Shown here: piece after piece, positions 50,169 through 59,511 of the stretch
How positions within the stretch are numbered: the first letter of the stretch is position 1
Layout: every line of letters starts with the position of its first letter
Made by a program: the position numbers and the translations under genes
The notes under the pieces: model-generated
The model's database searches: none
Told to the model about the DNA's origin: nothing
What the model saw: the letters and a program-made list of their open reading frames with translations, nothing else
Source: Luteimonas terrae
GTDB taxonomy: Bacteria; Pseudomonadota; Gammaproteobacteria; Xanthomonadales; Xanthomonadaceae
NCBI RefSeq assembly: GCF_004358165.1
Contig: NZ_SMTG01000002.1
Span: forward strand, 1 to 64,000
Length of the DNA stretch: 64,000 bases
Direction of reading: 5' to 3'

Positions 50169-51254
50169 TCAACGGACCTGCGGCGCATCCGTCGCAGGCT
50201 GCGCTCCACGCGCAGCGAGCCACTGTGTCCAGGCTGCGCCCAGTGCGGCGACCGTCGTCGGCAGCCCGTAACGATTGCCATGCGCGGCGAGCCAGCCGTC
50301 CATGTCGCCGCCGTCCGCCAGGAATGCAGCAATGCTGCCGAAGACCGCTGGATCATCGCTCGATGCCAGCAGGAAGTCGGCGACACCGCGCGCCTGCGCA
50401 TAAAACCAGCGCGCATCGCCAGCCAAGCGCTGCGCAGCCTCGCCCGACAGGACGCGCACGCGACCGCCGGCACCGGCGTCCGACGTCGCCTGTGCCTGCA
50501 GCGCAGGAAGCTGCGCGGCCATCGGGTGCGATTGCGCGAAGAACACATCCAGCGGCCGCAGATGGTCTGCCGCATCGGGCCTGCCGAGCAGTGCCCGGCG
50601 ACTGTCGGCCATCGTGTCCGACTCCATCAGCACTGCGGCCAGTTCATCGAGCCAGTCGGGGCCCGGGCCACCGTAATGACCCGCGGCGGCCGCCTGCGCT
50701 GAGGGCGCGGGCCAGAACGCGCGCATCAACGCCATGTGTCCGATCTCGTGCCGGACGGCGCTGCGATCGGTTGCATCCTGCGTGGTGGCAGGCTGGGCCG
50801 GTATTGCAGCGTCGATGCGTGCGCGGATGTCCGCATCCGACGCGTCGGGCAGTCGTGCCCGCAGCTGCTTATGGAGCGCGCTGCGTTGAAGGTCGCGGCG
50901 CTCGGCGGCATCGAGCCACGGCAGCTGCCACGTCGCGCCAGCTGCCTTCAGCGCGTCAGTTGTCGAAGCGGAAATCGTCTGGGCCGTGCCTGCCGCGATC
51001 ACCGCGCCGCGCGGTGCGGGTCGGCCGAAGTACCGGCTGAACTCCATCGCGACCGAGGACGCGTCGGCCGCCAGATCCGCCGCAGCGTCCGGCGTGCCGG
51101 CGTAGAACCAGCCTTGCGCATTCGAGACGCAGTGCAGCGCGGGCAGGTCGGCGAGCGCCGGGCATTGCGTCGGCGGCGCCGCCAGTGCAGCACATCCCAT
51201 TGCGCAGGCGCCGACTGCGGCCAGCGACTGGAACAAGCTCGATCGAATGCGCAT
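50169..51254 (-). CDS. Putative secreted zinc metallopeptidase
   Basis: The 361-residue product from the ATG at 51254 follows AGGAG and starts with a signal peptide ([20 protein letters not shown]) probably cut after the ALA at 24-26. A zinc-protease motif HEIGH is at 169-173 ([18 protein letters not shown]). [11 protein letters not shown] (201-211) supplies Glu204, a likely third zinc ligand as in gluzincins. No known family was identified. It lies between tdh and kbl on the same strand, 46 bases before kbl. Activity is inferred from the motif. Confidence 0.7.
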   Translation of the reverse strand: MRIRSSLFQSLAAVGACAMGCAALAAPPTQCPALADLPALHCVSNAQGWFYAGTPDAAADLAADASSVAMEFSRYFGRPAPRGAVIAAGTAQTISASTTDALKAAGATWQLPWLDAAERRDLQRSALHKQLRARLPDASDADIRARIDAAIPAQPATTQDATDRSAVRHEIGHMALMRAFWPAPSAQAAAAGHYGGPGPDWLDELAAVLMESDTMADSRRALLGRPDAADHLRPLDVFFAQSHPMAAQLPALQAQATSDAGAGGRVRVLSGEAAQRLAGDARWFYAQARGVADFLLASSDDPAVFGSIAAFLADGGDMDGWLAAHGNRYGLPTTVAALGAAWTQWLAARGAQPATDAPQVR

Positions 51255-51367
51255 CCGCCACTCCTGAGAGACCTGGAGCCGCAAGACTAGAAGCCGTGGT
51301 GGCACGCCGGAGCGTGCCAGTTGTCACGGAGAACGACGCGCCGACGTCACCGCGACGCGCCGAGGGC

Positions 51368-52390
51368 TCAACGCCAGTCGAGCACGACCTTGCCCGACTT
51401 GCCTGATTCCATCAGGTCGAAGCCCTTCTGGAATTCGTCGGCCGGCAGCTGGTGGCTGAGCACCTTGCCGAGGGGGAAACCCGACAGCACGAGCTGGGTC
51501 ATCTTGTACCAGGTCTCGTACATCTTCCGGCCGTAGATGCCCTGCACGGTGAGGCCCTTGAAGATGATGCGGTCCCAGTCGATGCCGGCGCCCTTGGGCA
51601 GGATGCCCAGCAGGGCGACCTTGCCGCCGTGGTACATGCAGTCGAGCATGTCGTTGAAGGCGTGCGGGTTGCCGCTCATCTCCAGACCCACGTCGAAACC
51701 CTCCATGTGGAGGTCCTTCATGACGTCCTTGAGCGAGGTGTTCGACACATTGACCACGCGCGTGGCGCCCATGTCGGCGGCCAGCTTGAGGCGGAAGTCG
51801 TTGACGTCGGTCACCACCACGTTGCGTGCGCCGATGTGCTTGCAGATGCCCGCGGCCATCACGCCGATCGGGCCGGCGCCGGTGATCAGCACGTCCTCGC
51901 CGACCACGTCGAATTCAAGCGCGCAGTGCGCGGCATTGCCGTAGGGATCGAAGAACGCGGCCAGCTCGCTCGGGATCTGGTCGGGGATCGGCCACAGATT
52001 GGTCGCCGGCATCACCACGTACTCGGCGAACGCACCATCGCGCGTGACGCCGATACCGACGGTATTCGGGCACAGGTGCGGCTTGCCGGCGCGGCAGTTG
52101 CGACAATGGCCGCACACCAGGTGGCCCTCGGCCGAGACGCGCTGGCCGACGTCGTAACCGGTGACCGCCGAGCCCAGCTCGACGATGCGGCCGACGAATT
52201 CGTGGCCGATGACCAGACCCGGCTTGATCGTGCGCTGGCTCCATTCATCCCACAGATAGATGTGCAGGTCGGTGCCGCAGATCGCGGCCTTCTCGACGCG
52301 GATCAGCACGTCGTTCGGGCCCGGCGTCGGCACCGGCACCTCCGCCATCCAGATGCCCTTGGTGGCTTCGCGCTTGACCAGCGCCTTCAT
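51368..52390 (-). CDS. tdh: L-threonine 3-dehydrogenase
   Basis: Oxidises threonine to 2-amino-3-ketobutyrate, which Kbl cleaves. The 340-residue product from 52390 begins [15 protein letters not shown], in register with E. coli Tdh; an ATG 12 bases upstream is possible. It has catalytic zinc ligands in [11 protein letters not shown] and GHEFVGR, the four-cysteine structural zinc site [15 protein letters not shown], and an NAD fold [18 protein letters not shown] 113-base gap separates it from the peptidase gene and kbl downstream. Confidence 0.96.
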   Translation of the reverse strand: MKALVKREATKGIWMAEVPVPTPGPNDVLIRVEKAAICGTDLHIYLWDEWSQRTIKPGLVIGHEFVGRIVELGSAVTGYDVGQRVSAEGHLVCGHCRNCRAGKPHLCPNTVGIGVTRDGAFAEYVVMPATNLWPIPDQIPSELAAFFDPYGNAAHCALEFDVVGEDVLITGAGPIGVMAAGICKHIGARNVVVTDVNDFRLKLAADMGATRVVNVSNTSLKDVMKDLHMEGFDVGLEMSGNPHAFNDMLDCMYHGGKVALLGILPKGAGIDWDRIIFKGLTVQGIYGRKMYETWYKMTQLVLSGFPLGKVLSHQLPADEFQKGFDLMESGKSGKVVLDWR

Positions 52391-52559
52391 TGTCCGGGTC
52401 ATCGTGTCGTGCCTGTTCTGCGGCGGAAAGAGCCGGCGATTATACGGGCGCGCCCGCGCGCAACCTTGCTGCGACCGCACGCGACGCCGCGCTGGCGGAC
52501 CTGCACCGCCGGGACGGGTTGGCTAGACTTGGCCCCCCGCCATGACCGACAGGATCACC

Positions 52560-54728
52560 ATGCGCCATCCGCTCCTCGCCGCGACGCTGCTGGGCGTCAT
52601 CTCCATCGGCAGCGCCCCGGGCGCGGTGGCAGGCGAGGGGATGTGGGTGCCGCAGCAGTTGCCCGACATCGCACCGGCGCTGCGCAAGGCGGGTCTGAAG
52701 CTGGACCCCAACCGTCTGGCCGATCTGACCGGCGACCCGCTGGGCGCGGTGGTCTCGCTGGGCGGTTGCACCGCCAGCTTCGTCTCGCCGCAGGGTCTGG
52801 TGATCACCAATCACCACTGCGCCTATGGCGCGATCCAGCTCAATTCGACGCCCGAGAACAACCTGATGCGCGACGGCTTCAACGCCGCCGCGATCGGCGA
52901 CGAGATCTCCGCCGGTCCGAATGCGCGCATCTTCGCGCTCGACAGCATCCAGGACGTCACCGCCGAGGTGCGCGCGGCGATCGATGCGGCCGCCGACGGC
53001 CTGGCCCGCACCACTGCGCTGGACACCATCGAAAAGACCCTCGTCGCGCGTTGCGAGGCGGATGCCGCCTACCGCTGCCGCCTGTACAGCTTCCTCGGCG
53101 GCAACCAGTACCGGCTGTTCCGCAACCTCGAAATCCGCGACGTGCGCCTGGTCTATGCGCCCGCCGGTGGCATCGGCAGCTTCGGCGGCGATGTCGACAA
53201 CTGGATGTGGCCGCGCCACACCGGCGACTTCGCGTTCTATCGCGCCTATGTCGGTCGCGACGGCCGCCCGGCCGAATTCGCCGAGGACAACGTGCCCTAC
53301 ACCCCGAAGCGGTTCCTGCGCCTGGCCGACAAGCCGCTGCGCGAGAACGACTTCGTCATGGTCGCCGGCTATCCCGGGCGGACCAGCCGCTACGCGCTGG
53401 CCGAGGAATTCGCCGAAACCGTCGACTGGCGTTATCCGCAGATCGGCCGGCATTACCGGGCGCTGATCGACCTGGTCGAGGCCCGTGGCAAGCAGGACCC
53501 GGAAATCGACGTGCGTTACGCCAGCGCGGTGCGCGGCTGGCAGAACACGCTGAAGAACTACGACGGCCAGCTGCAGGGCTTCGCCCGCATCGGCGCGCTC
53601 GCGCGCAAGCAGGCCGAAGAGGCCGCCGTGCTGGAATGGTTGGGGTCGCAGGGTGAGTCGGGCGCGGCCGCGCTGGATGCGCACGCCAAGATCGTTGCCC
53701 TCGACGGCCAGGCCCGCGCCACGCGTGAGCGCGACCTGGTGCTGTCGCTGCTCGAGAACAGCGGTCTGCTGTCGACCGCCAACCGCCTCTATCGCCTGGC
53801 GATGGAGAAGGAGAAGCCCGATGCGATGCGCGAGCAGGGTTACCAGCAGCGCGACCTGCCGGCGATCGAAGGCGGTCTGAAGCAGATGGACCGCCGCTTC
53901 GTGCCGGAGATGGATCGCGAGCTCACGCGCTACGCGCTGCTGCAGTACGTGCAGCTGCCGCCGGAACAGCGCATCGCGGCCATCGACACCTGGCTGGGCG
54001 GCAACGATGCAGCCGCGATCGATCGTGCGCTGGATCGCCTGCAGCGCAGCACGCTGTCCAACAGCGACGAGCGCCTGAAGTGGTTCGCCGCCGATCGCCA
54101 TGAATTCCTGCGTAGCCGCGATCCGGCGTTGATGTACGCGGTCGCCGTCGTGCCGGAGCTGCTGAAGATCGAACTCGCGTCCAAGGCGCGCGCCGGCGAC
54201 CTGCTGCAGCTGCGCCCGACCTATCTGCAGGCCGTGGCCGATTACCGCGCCAGCCGCAAGGAAGCCGTCTATCCGGATGCGAATTCGTCGCTGCGCATCA
54301 CCTTCGGCAACGTCACCGGGTACACCAATCTGCAGGGCGCGCAGCAGACCCCGTTCACGCGTCTGGAGGAGATTCCGCACAAGGCCACCGGCACCGAGCC
54401 CTTCGATGCGCCCAAGGCCCAGCTCGACGCGATCGCCGCGCGACGCGACGGCGGTCTGGCCGATCGTCGCCTGCGCAGCGTGCCGGTGAACTTCCTGTCC
54501 GACCTCGACGTGACCGGCGGCAATTCCGGCTCGCCCGTGCTCGATGCCGACGGTCGCCTGACCGGCCTGCTGTTCGACATGACCTGGGAAGCGGTGGTGT
54601 CGAACTGGGTGTTCGACCCCGCGATGACCCGCACGATTTCGGTCGACCAGCGCTACATCCGCTGGGTGATGCAGGAAGTCGATCCCGCGCCGCGCCTGTT
54701 GCAGGAAATGGGCGTCTCCAAGCGCTGA
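52560..54728 (+). CDS. S46-family dipeptidyl-peptidase (DPP7/DPP11-type)
   Basis: Periplasmic exopeptidase that releases dipeptides from N-termini. The 722-residue product from 52560 (AGGA before the ATG) has a signal peptide (MRHPLLAATLLGVISIGSAP, cleavage around GAVA-GE). The chymotrypsin-like triad is visible: His86 in ITNHHCAYG, Asp223 in RHTGDFAFYR and Ser656 in VTGGNSGSPV. Cys70 and Cys87 probably bond. The residue 18 after the serine, Gly in DPP7-type and Arg in DPP11-type enzymes, is Met674 here (LLFDMTWEA). An upstream ATG at 52542 lacks a ribosome-binding sequence. Confidence 0.93.
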   Translation: MRHPLLAATLLGVISIGSAPGAVAGEGMWVPQQLPDIAPALRKAGLKLDPNRLADLTGDPLGAVVSLGGCTASFVSPQGLVITNHHCAYGAIQLNSTPENNLMRDGFNAAAIGDEISAGPNARIFALDSIQDVTAEVRAAIDAAADGLARTTALDTIEKTLVARCEADAAYRCRLYSFLGGNQYRLFRNLEIRDVRLVYAPAGGIGSFGGDVDNWMWPRHTGDFAFYRAYVGRDGRPAEFAEDNVPYTPKRFLRLADKPLRENDFVMVAGYPGRTSRYALAEEFAETVDWRYPQIGRHYRALIDLVEARGKQDPEIDVRYASAVRGWQNTLKNYDGQLQGFARIGALARKQAEEAAVLEWLGSQGESGAAALDAHAKIVALDGQARATRERDLVLSLLENSGLLSTANRLYRLAMEKEKPDAMREQGYQQRDLPAIEGGLKQMDRRFVPEMDRELTRYALLQYVQLPPEQRIAAIDTWLGGNDAAAIDRALDRLQRSTLSNSDERLKWFAADRHEFLRSRDPALMYAVAVVPELLKIELASKARAGDLLQLRPTYLQAVADYRASRKEAVYPDANSSLRITFGNVTGYTNLQGAQQTPFTRLEEIPHKATGTEPFDAPKAQLDAIAARRDGGLADRRLRSVPVNFLSDLDVTGGNSGSPVLDADGRLTGLLFDMTWEAVVSNWVFDPAMTRTISVDQRYIRWVMQEVDPAPRLLQEMGVSKR

Positions 54729-54890
54729 GCGTGCGCCCAAGGTCCCGGCCGTCTGCCGGGGCCGCGATGCCTGCGGCGGCGATCGGACCTGCTCGCACAC
54801 GCGTCGAGCGGGCCACTGTCCGATGCGCCGTCCCTTAGACTGATCCGCCGCGCCGGCCCCGCCGGCGGCCCATTGTTGAGGAACCGCGCG

Positions 54891-55535
54891 ATGAGAATCC
54901 TGCTTGCCCGTCACGGCGAAACACCGTGGAACGCCGAAGGTCGTTACCAGGGGCAGGAGGACATTCCACTGTCGGACGTCGGTGAACGCCAAGCCGGCCT
55001 GCTGGGCGCGCGCTTGGCCGACGTGCGCATCGATCGCGCGGTCGCCTCGCCCCTGTCGCGCGCCGATCGCACGGCGCGTCTCGCGCTCGGCGCCGGCCGC
55101 GAATCGATGCTGCGCACCGACGCCGGGCTCGCCGAAATCGCGCACGGCACCTGGGAAGGCCTGCTCGCCAGCGAGATCCGCGAACGCGATCCCGAGCGCC
55201 TCGCCGCGTGGCGCGACGCGCCCGACACCGTCCTGATGCCGGGCGGTGAATCGCTGCAGCAGGTCTTCAATCGCGCCTGGCCGGCATTCGCGCGCGCCGT
55301 CGACGGGCTCGGTCCGGACGACACCGCGCTGATCGTCGCCCACGACGCGGTCAACCGCGTACTCCTGTGCCGCATCCTCGGCATCCCGTTCTCCCGCCTG
55401 TGGACGTTCCGCCAGGCGCCGACGACGTTGAACCTGCTCGAAGGTGCGGATGTCGACCATCTCGACGTCGTGCGGCTCAACGACTGTGCGCACCACACGG
55501 CGTTCTTCGGCGAAGCGGTGCATCGGGCGCTCTGA
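54891..55535 (+). CDS. Histidine phosphatase family protein
   Basis: Phosphoglycerate-mutase-like phosphatase. The 214-residue product starts MRILLARHGETPWNAEGRYQ; the catalytic RHGE histidine is His8. SPLSRADRTA, EIAHGTWEG and the second histidine in VAHDAVNRVLL complete the site. GAGGA precedes the ATG. Substrate not assignable; some relatives act on cobalamin or sugar phosphates. Separated from folC by a repeat fragment. Confidence 0.9.
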   Translation: MRILLARHGETPWNAEGRYQGQEDIPLSDVGERQAGLLGARLADVRIDRAVASPLSRADRTARLALGAGRESMLRTDAGLAEIAHGTWEGLLASEIRERDPERLAAWRDAPDTVLMPGGESLQQVFNRAWPAFARAVDGLGPDDTALIVAHDAVNRVLLCRILGIPFSRLWTFRQAPTTLNLLEGADVDHLDVVRLNDCAHHTAFFGEAVHRAL

Positions 55536-55546
55536 GCCCGGATGAG

Positions 55547-55567
55547 AGCGCGCTTGCGCGCGATTCC
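55547..55567. repeat. Single copy of the GCGCGC repeat unit
   Basis: This 21-base segment beginning AGCGCGCTTGCGCGCGATTC matches the inverse of the right arm of the element at 60338-60417. It stands alone after the histidine phosphatase gene. Confidence 0.5.
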
Positions 55568-55627
55568 GGAGCCGCTGGAGTCGTCTCTCAGCGCCCTCGC
55601 CACAGGCGATCCAACACGCCGACGCCC

Positions 55628-55633
55628 TACAAT
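55628..55633 (+). promoter_or_regulatory. -10 element close to the folC start (leaderless candidate)
   Basis: TACAAT is only six bases before the folC ATG, which would place the transcription start at or next to the start codon. No ribosome-binding sequence lies between. No clear -35 is visible. Confidence 0.4.
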
Positions 55634-55639
55634 TCCGCC

Positions 55640-56902
55640 ATGAGCAAGACCCTCGCCGACTGGCTCGCGCTGATCGAAGCGCGTCACCCCACCGAGATCG
55701 AAATGGGTCTGGACCGCGTTGGTGCGGTCTACGAGCGCCTGGCTTGCGGGCGACCCGCAACGCAGGTCGTGATCATCGCCGGCACCAACGGCAAAGGCTC
55801 GACAGTGGCTTTCGTCGAGGCGATCACGCGCGCCGCGGGCTGGCGCGTCGGTGCCTACACTTCGCCGCATCTGCTCCGCTACAACGAGCGCGTGCGCATC
55901 GATGGAAACGACGTCGACGATGCCGCCCTGGTCGAGGCCTTCGAGGCGGTCGAGGCCGCGCGCGGCGACACGCCGCTGACCTACTTCGAGACCGGCACGC
56001 TGGCCGCGTTGTGGCTGTTCGCGCGCGCGGACCTGGATCTCGCCGTGCTCGAAGTCGGCCTCGGCGGGCGGCTGGATGCGGTCAACATCGTCGAGCCGGA
56101 CGTGTCGGTGATTACCACCGTGGGGCTCGATCACCAGGACTGGCTCGGCGACGACATCGAGTCGATCGGTCGCGAGAAGGCCGGCATCGCACGCGCGTGG
56201 AAGCCGTTGGTGCTGGGCGATACCGATCCGCCGGCCAGCGTGCTGCAGCACGCCTATCGCATCGGCGCGGTCGCGATCCGCGGCGGCAGCGATTTCCTCT
56301 ACGCGCCGACGGATAGGGACACGTGGTCCTGGCGCGAGGTCGGCTTCGAGGTCGCGCTGCCGATGCCGGCGCTGGCTGCGCCGGTGCAGCTCCGCAATGC
56401 CGCCGTTGCCATCGCCGCGGTGCGCGCGCTGGGCCGCGACGTGGACGACGCCGCGCTGGCCGCCGGTGTCGCGAAGGCGACAGTCGCCGCGCGGCTGCAA
56501 CGCTTCGAGCGCGACGGCGTGGAGGTCGTGGTCGATGTGGCGCACAACTCGCAGGCCGCGCAGGCGCTGGCCGACTGGCTGCGGGCTGCGCCGGCCACGG
56601 GCCGCACCGTTGCGGTATTTGCTGCGCTGGCGGACAAGGACGCGGGCGGCGTGGCCGATGCGCTGGCGCCGATGATCGCGCGCTGGCATCTCGCCGGGCT
56701 GCGTGGCCCTCGCGGCCAGGATGCCGCGATGTTGCGTGAGCGTCTGTCGGGGCGCGTCTCGAACATTTCGAGCCTCCACGAAGACGTGGACGCCGCGCTG
56801 GCGGCCGTACTGGCCGAGGCGTCGCCGGGCGATCGCATCCTGGTGCTGGGTTCGTTCCACACCGCGGCCGCAGCGCTCGCGCAGTTGCAGGGCAGGCGTT
56901 AA
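55640..56902 (+). CDS. folC: Folylpolyglutamate/dihydrofolate synthase
   Basis: Adds glutamate to dihydropteroate and folates in folate synthesis. The 420-residue product starts MSKTLADWLALIEARHPTEI and has the Mur-ligase-like P-loop IAGTNGKGSTVAFVEA (about residues 46-61), GAYTSPHLLRYNERVRI (the FolC signature), ETGTLAALWLF, and DVAHNSQAAQAL in the C-terminal domain. accD is not in the window just upstream. The frame is open earlier, but the ATG at 55640 gives the family N-terminus. Confidence 0.96.
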   Translation: MSKTLADWLALIEARHPTEIEMGLDRVGAVYERLACGRPATQVVIIAGTNGKGSTVAFVEAITRAAGWRVGAYTSPHLLRYNERVRIDGNDVDDAALVEAFEAVEAARGDTPLTYFETGTLAALWLFARADLDLAVLEVGLGGRLDAVNIVEPDVSVITTVGLDHQDWLGDDIESIGREKAGIARAWKPLVLGDTDPPASVLQHAYRIGAVAIRGGSDFLYAPTDRDTWSWREVGFEVALPMPALAAPVQLRNAAVAIAAVRALGRDVDDAALAAGVAKATVAARLQRFERDGVEVVVDVAHNSQAAQALADWLRAAPATGRTVAVFAALADKDAGGVADALAPMIARWHLAGLRGPRGQDAAMLRERLSGRVSNISSLHEDVDAALAAVLAEASPGDRILVLGSFHTAAAALAQLQGRR

Positions 56903-56916
56903 GAAGCGCCATCGGT

Positions 56917-56939
56917 GCCGCGCGTATAATTCGCGCGGC
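56917..56939 (+). promoter_or_regulatory. Palindrome holding a perfect -10 hexamer
   Basis: GCCGCGCG (56917-56924) and CGCGCGGC (56932-56939) form an 8-bp stem around a loop that contains TATAAT (56925-56930). It lies 28 bases before the ATG of the SPOR gene and is probably its promoter, with the flanks perhaps a protein-binding site. The -35 is poor. Confidence 0.45.
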
Positions 56940-56958
56940 TTCCGTGTCCGGACCCCGC

Positions 56959-57999
56959 ATGTCGCCTGCCCTCAAACAACGCCTGATCGGCGCCGCCGTG
57001 CTGATCGCGCTGGCCGTCATTTTCCTGCCGATGCTGGTCAAGGGCCCTGCGCCCGAGAGCGGCCTGCCCGACATGCCGCTGCAGGTGCCCGACGCCCCCG
57101 AGGGCGACTACAAGACCGTCGATCTGCCGCTGGTCGCGCCGCCACCGCGCGCGAACGGTGGCGCGGTGACCGGTGGGCCGCTGTCCGAGACCGCGCCCGC
57201 CGCGCAGACCGCCCGCGCCGACGGGGCTGAACTGGCCACCGTCGACACCGCTGCACAGAGCGAATCCCTGCCGGTGACCACCGCCGGTGGCGGCTACGCG
57301 GTGCATTACGCCGCGTTCGGCAGCGAAGCCGATGCGGACGCGATCCTGCGCCAGCTGCGCGAGTCGGGCCTGACCGGCTACCGCGAAGGCTTCACGCTCA
57401 ATGGCAAGCCGGCCCAGCGCGTGCGCCTGGGACCGTATGCGAACCGCGCCGACGCCGAGATCGTGCGCGTGCGCGCCGCGCAGGTCCGCGACGATGTGAC
57501 GCCGCGCGTGGTCGCGCTCGATGCAGGTGCGCGATCGGATGTGCCGCGTCCGGCGACGCCCGCGCCGGAGACGGCGACCGCATCGCGTCCGGCCGCCGCG
57601 CAGGCGCCGGCCGCGCCGACCACGCAGCCCTTGCCGGCCGAGACGCCGCGCACGCAGACGCCGCCCGCGCGCGAGACCGCCCGAGCACCGGCTGCGGAAA
57701 CGCCGCCTCCGGCCGCCACCCCTGCGCAGCCGGCCGCCCGGCCTGCGGCCGCGCCGACATCGGGCACCGGTTTCGTCGTGCAGCTCGGCGCGTTCGGCAA
57801 TGCCGCCGAAGCCAACCGCCTGCGTGATCGTCTGCGCGGTGCCGGCATCACCGCGTTCACCGACTCGGTCGACACCGACAAGGGTCGCCTGACGCGGGTC
57901 AAGGCCGGTCCGGTCGCCAGTCGCGCCGATGCCGAACAGCTCAAGACACGCGCGCGCAGCGCCGTCGGCGTCGACGGCATCGTCCGCGCGCATCCGTAA
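56959..57999 (+). CDS. SPOR-domain membrane protein (DedD-like)
   Basis: The 346-residue product from 56959 starts MSPALKQRLIGAAVLIALAV with a single membrane anchor (residues about 8-26) and a periplasmic remainder. Two SPOR peptidoglycan-binding repeats are visible: YAVHYAAFGSEADADAILRQ (about 113) and FVVQLGAFGNAAEANRLRDR near 272, separated by an Ala/Pro/Thr-rich linker. DedD-type proteins bind denuded glycan at the division septum. A GTG five codons upstream is an alternative. In related gammaproteobacteria cvpA follows; here purF does. Confidence 0.88.
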   Translation: MSPALKQRLIGAAVLIALAVIFLPMLVKGPAPESGLPDMPLQVPDAPEGDYKTVDLPLVAPPPRANGGAVTGGPLSETAPAAQTARADGAELATVDTAAQSESLPVTTAGGGYAVHYAAFGSEADADAILRQLRESGLTGYREGFTLNGKPAQRVRLGPYANRADAEIVRVRAAQVRDDVTPRVVALDAGARSDVPRPATPAPETATASRPAAAQAPAAPTTQPLPAETPRTQTPPARETARAPAAETPPPAATPAQPAARPAAAPTSGTGFVVQLGAFGNAAEANRLRDRLRGAGITAFTDSVDTDKGRLTRVKAGPVASRADAEQLKTRARSAVGVDGIVRAHP

Positions 58000-58044
58000 G
58001 ACCTCCGGCGTTCGCGCCTCGTAGCCACCACTGGAAATTCGAAC

Positions 58045-59511
58045 ATGTGCGGGATCGTCGGGATCGTCGGAACCTCTGAAGTCGCGGGCGCGTTGTACGA
58101 CGGCCTGACGGTGCTGCAGCACCGCGGGCAGGACGCGGCCGGCATCGCCGTCGCCAGCGGCACCATGATGCGCGTGCACAAGGGCAACGGCCTGGTGCGC
58201 GACGTGTTCGACGCCAAGGCCATGGCGCTGCTGCAGGGTCGCGTGGGCATCGCCCACTGCCGCTACCCGACTGCCGGCAGCGAAGGCCACGACGAGGCGC
58301 AGCCGTTCTACGTCAACTCGCCCTACGGCATCGCGCTCGCGCACAACGGCAACCTGGTCAACACCGACCAGTTGCGCCAGCAGGTGTTCGAGACCGACCG
58401 CCGCAACGTCAATACCGAGTCGGATTCGGAAGTGCTGCTCAACGTCTTCGCGCACGAGCTGGACCGCGAGAAGGCGCTGACGCCGGAAGCCGCGTTCCGC
58501 GCGGTCGAAGGCGTGAACCGCCGTGCCAAGGGCGGTTATGCGGTCGTCGCCACGGTGCTGGGCCTGGGCCTGGTCGCGTTCCGCGACCCGCATGCGATCC
58601 GTCCGCTGGTGCTGGGCAAGCGCGAGACCGCCGAAGGCACCGAATACGCGGTGGCGTCGGAGTCGGTCGCGCTCGACATCCTCGGCTTCGAGCGCCTGCG
58701 CGATGTCGAGCCGGGCGAGGGCATCGTCATCACCGCGCGCGGCGAACTGCACCATCGCCAGTGCGCGCCGCAGCAGCCGCATGCGCCGTGCATCTTCGAA
58801 TATGTGTATTTCGCGCGTCCCGACTCGATGATCGAGAACATCTCGGTGCACAAGGCGCGCATGCGCATGGGCGTGACGCTGGGCGAGAAGATCCTGCGCC
58901 TGCGTCCCGACCACGACATCGACACGGTGATTCCGATTCCGGACACCTCGCGCGATGCAGCGCTGGAAATCTCCAACGTGCTCGGCGTGAAGTACCGCGA
59001 GGGCTTCATCAAGAACCGCTACGTCGGCCGTACCTTCATCATGCCGGGGCAGGGCGAACGCGCGAAGTCGGTCAAGCGCAAGCTCAATCCGATTCCGCTG
59101 GAGTTCCGCAACCGCGTCGTGCTGCTGGTCGACGACTCCATCGTGCGCGGCACCACGTCCAAGCAGATCGTGCAGATGGCGCGCGACGCGGGCGCCAAGA
59201 AGGTCTATCTGGCCTCGGCGGCGCCGCCGGTGCGGCATCCGAACATCTACGGCATCGACATGCCGTCGGTCGACGAACTGGTCGCGCACAACCGCACGGA
59301 GCAGGAGATCGAGGCATTCCTCGGCTGCGACTGGCTGATTTACCAGGACCTCGCCGACCTCGAATCCGCGGTCGCCGGTCCGAAGTTCCCGGACCGCAAG
59401 TTCGACAGCTCCTGCTTCAGCGGCGAGTACGTAACCGGCATCGAGCCGGGTTATTTCGAACGCCTGCAGCAGATGCGCAGCGACGAGGCGAAGAAGAAGC
59501 GCCGCGCGTGA
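58045..59511 (+). CDS. purF: Amidophosphoribosyltransferase
   Basis: First committed step of purine synthesis, making phosphoribosylamine from PRPP and glutamine. The 488-residue product starts [20 protein letters not shown], so Cys2 is the N-terminal nucleophile after Met removal. [11 protein letters not shown] marks the glutaminase site and [18 protein letters not shown] the PRPP loop (about residues 362-379). The stop overlaps the next gene (GTGA). Confidence 0.97.
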   Translation: MCGIVGIVGTSEVAGALYDGLTVLQHRGQDAAGIAVASGTMMRVHKGNGLVRDVFDAKAMALLQGRVGIAHCRYPTAGSEGHDEAQPFYVNSPYGIALAHNGNLVNTDQLRQQVFETDRRNVNTESDSEVLLNVFAHELDREKALTPEAAFRAVEGVNRRAKGGYAVVATVLGLGLVAFRDPHAIRPLVLGKRETAEGTEYAVASESVALDILGFERLRDVEPGEGIVITARGELHHRQCAPQQPHAPCIFEYVYFARPDSMIENISVHKARMRMGVTLGEKILRLRPDHDIDTVIPIPDTSRDAALEISNVLGVKYREGFIKNRYVGRTFIMPGQGERAKSVKRKLNPIPLEFRNRVVLLVDDSIVRGTTSKQIVQMARDAGAKKVYLASAAPPVRHPNIYGIDMPSVDELVAHNRTEQEIEAFLGCDWLIYQDLADLESAVAGPKFPDRKFDSSCFSGEYVTGIEPGYFERLQQMRSDEAKKKRRA

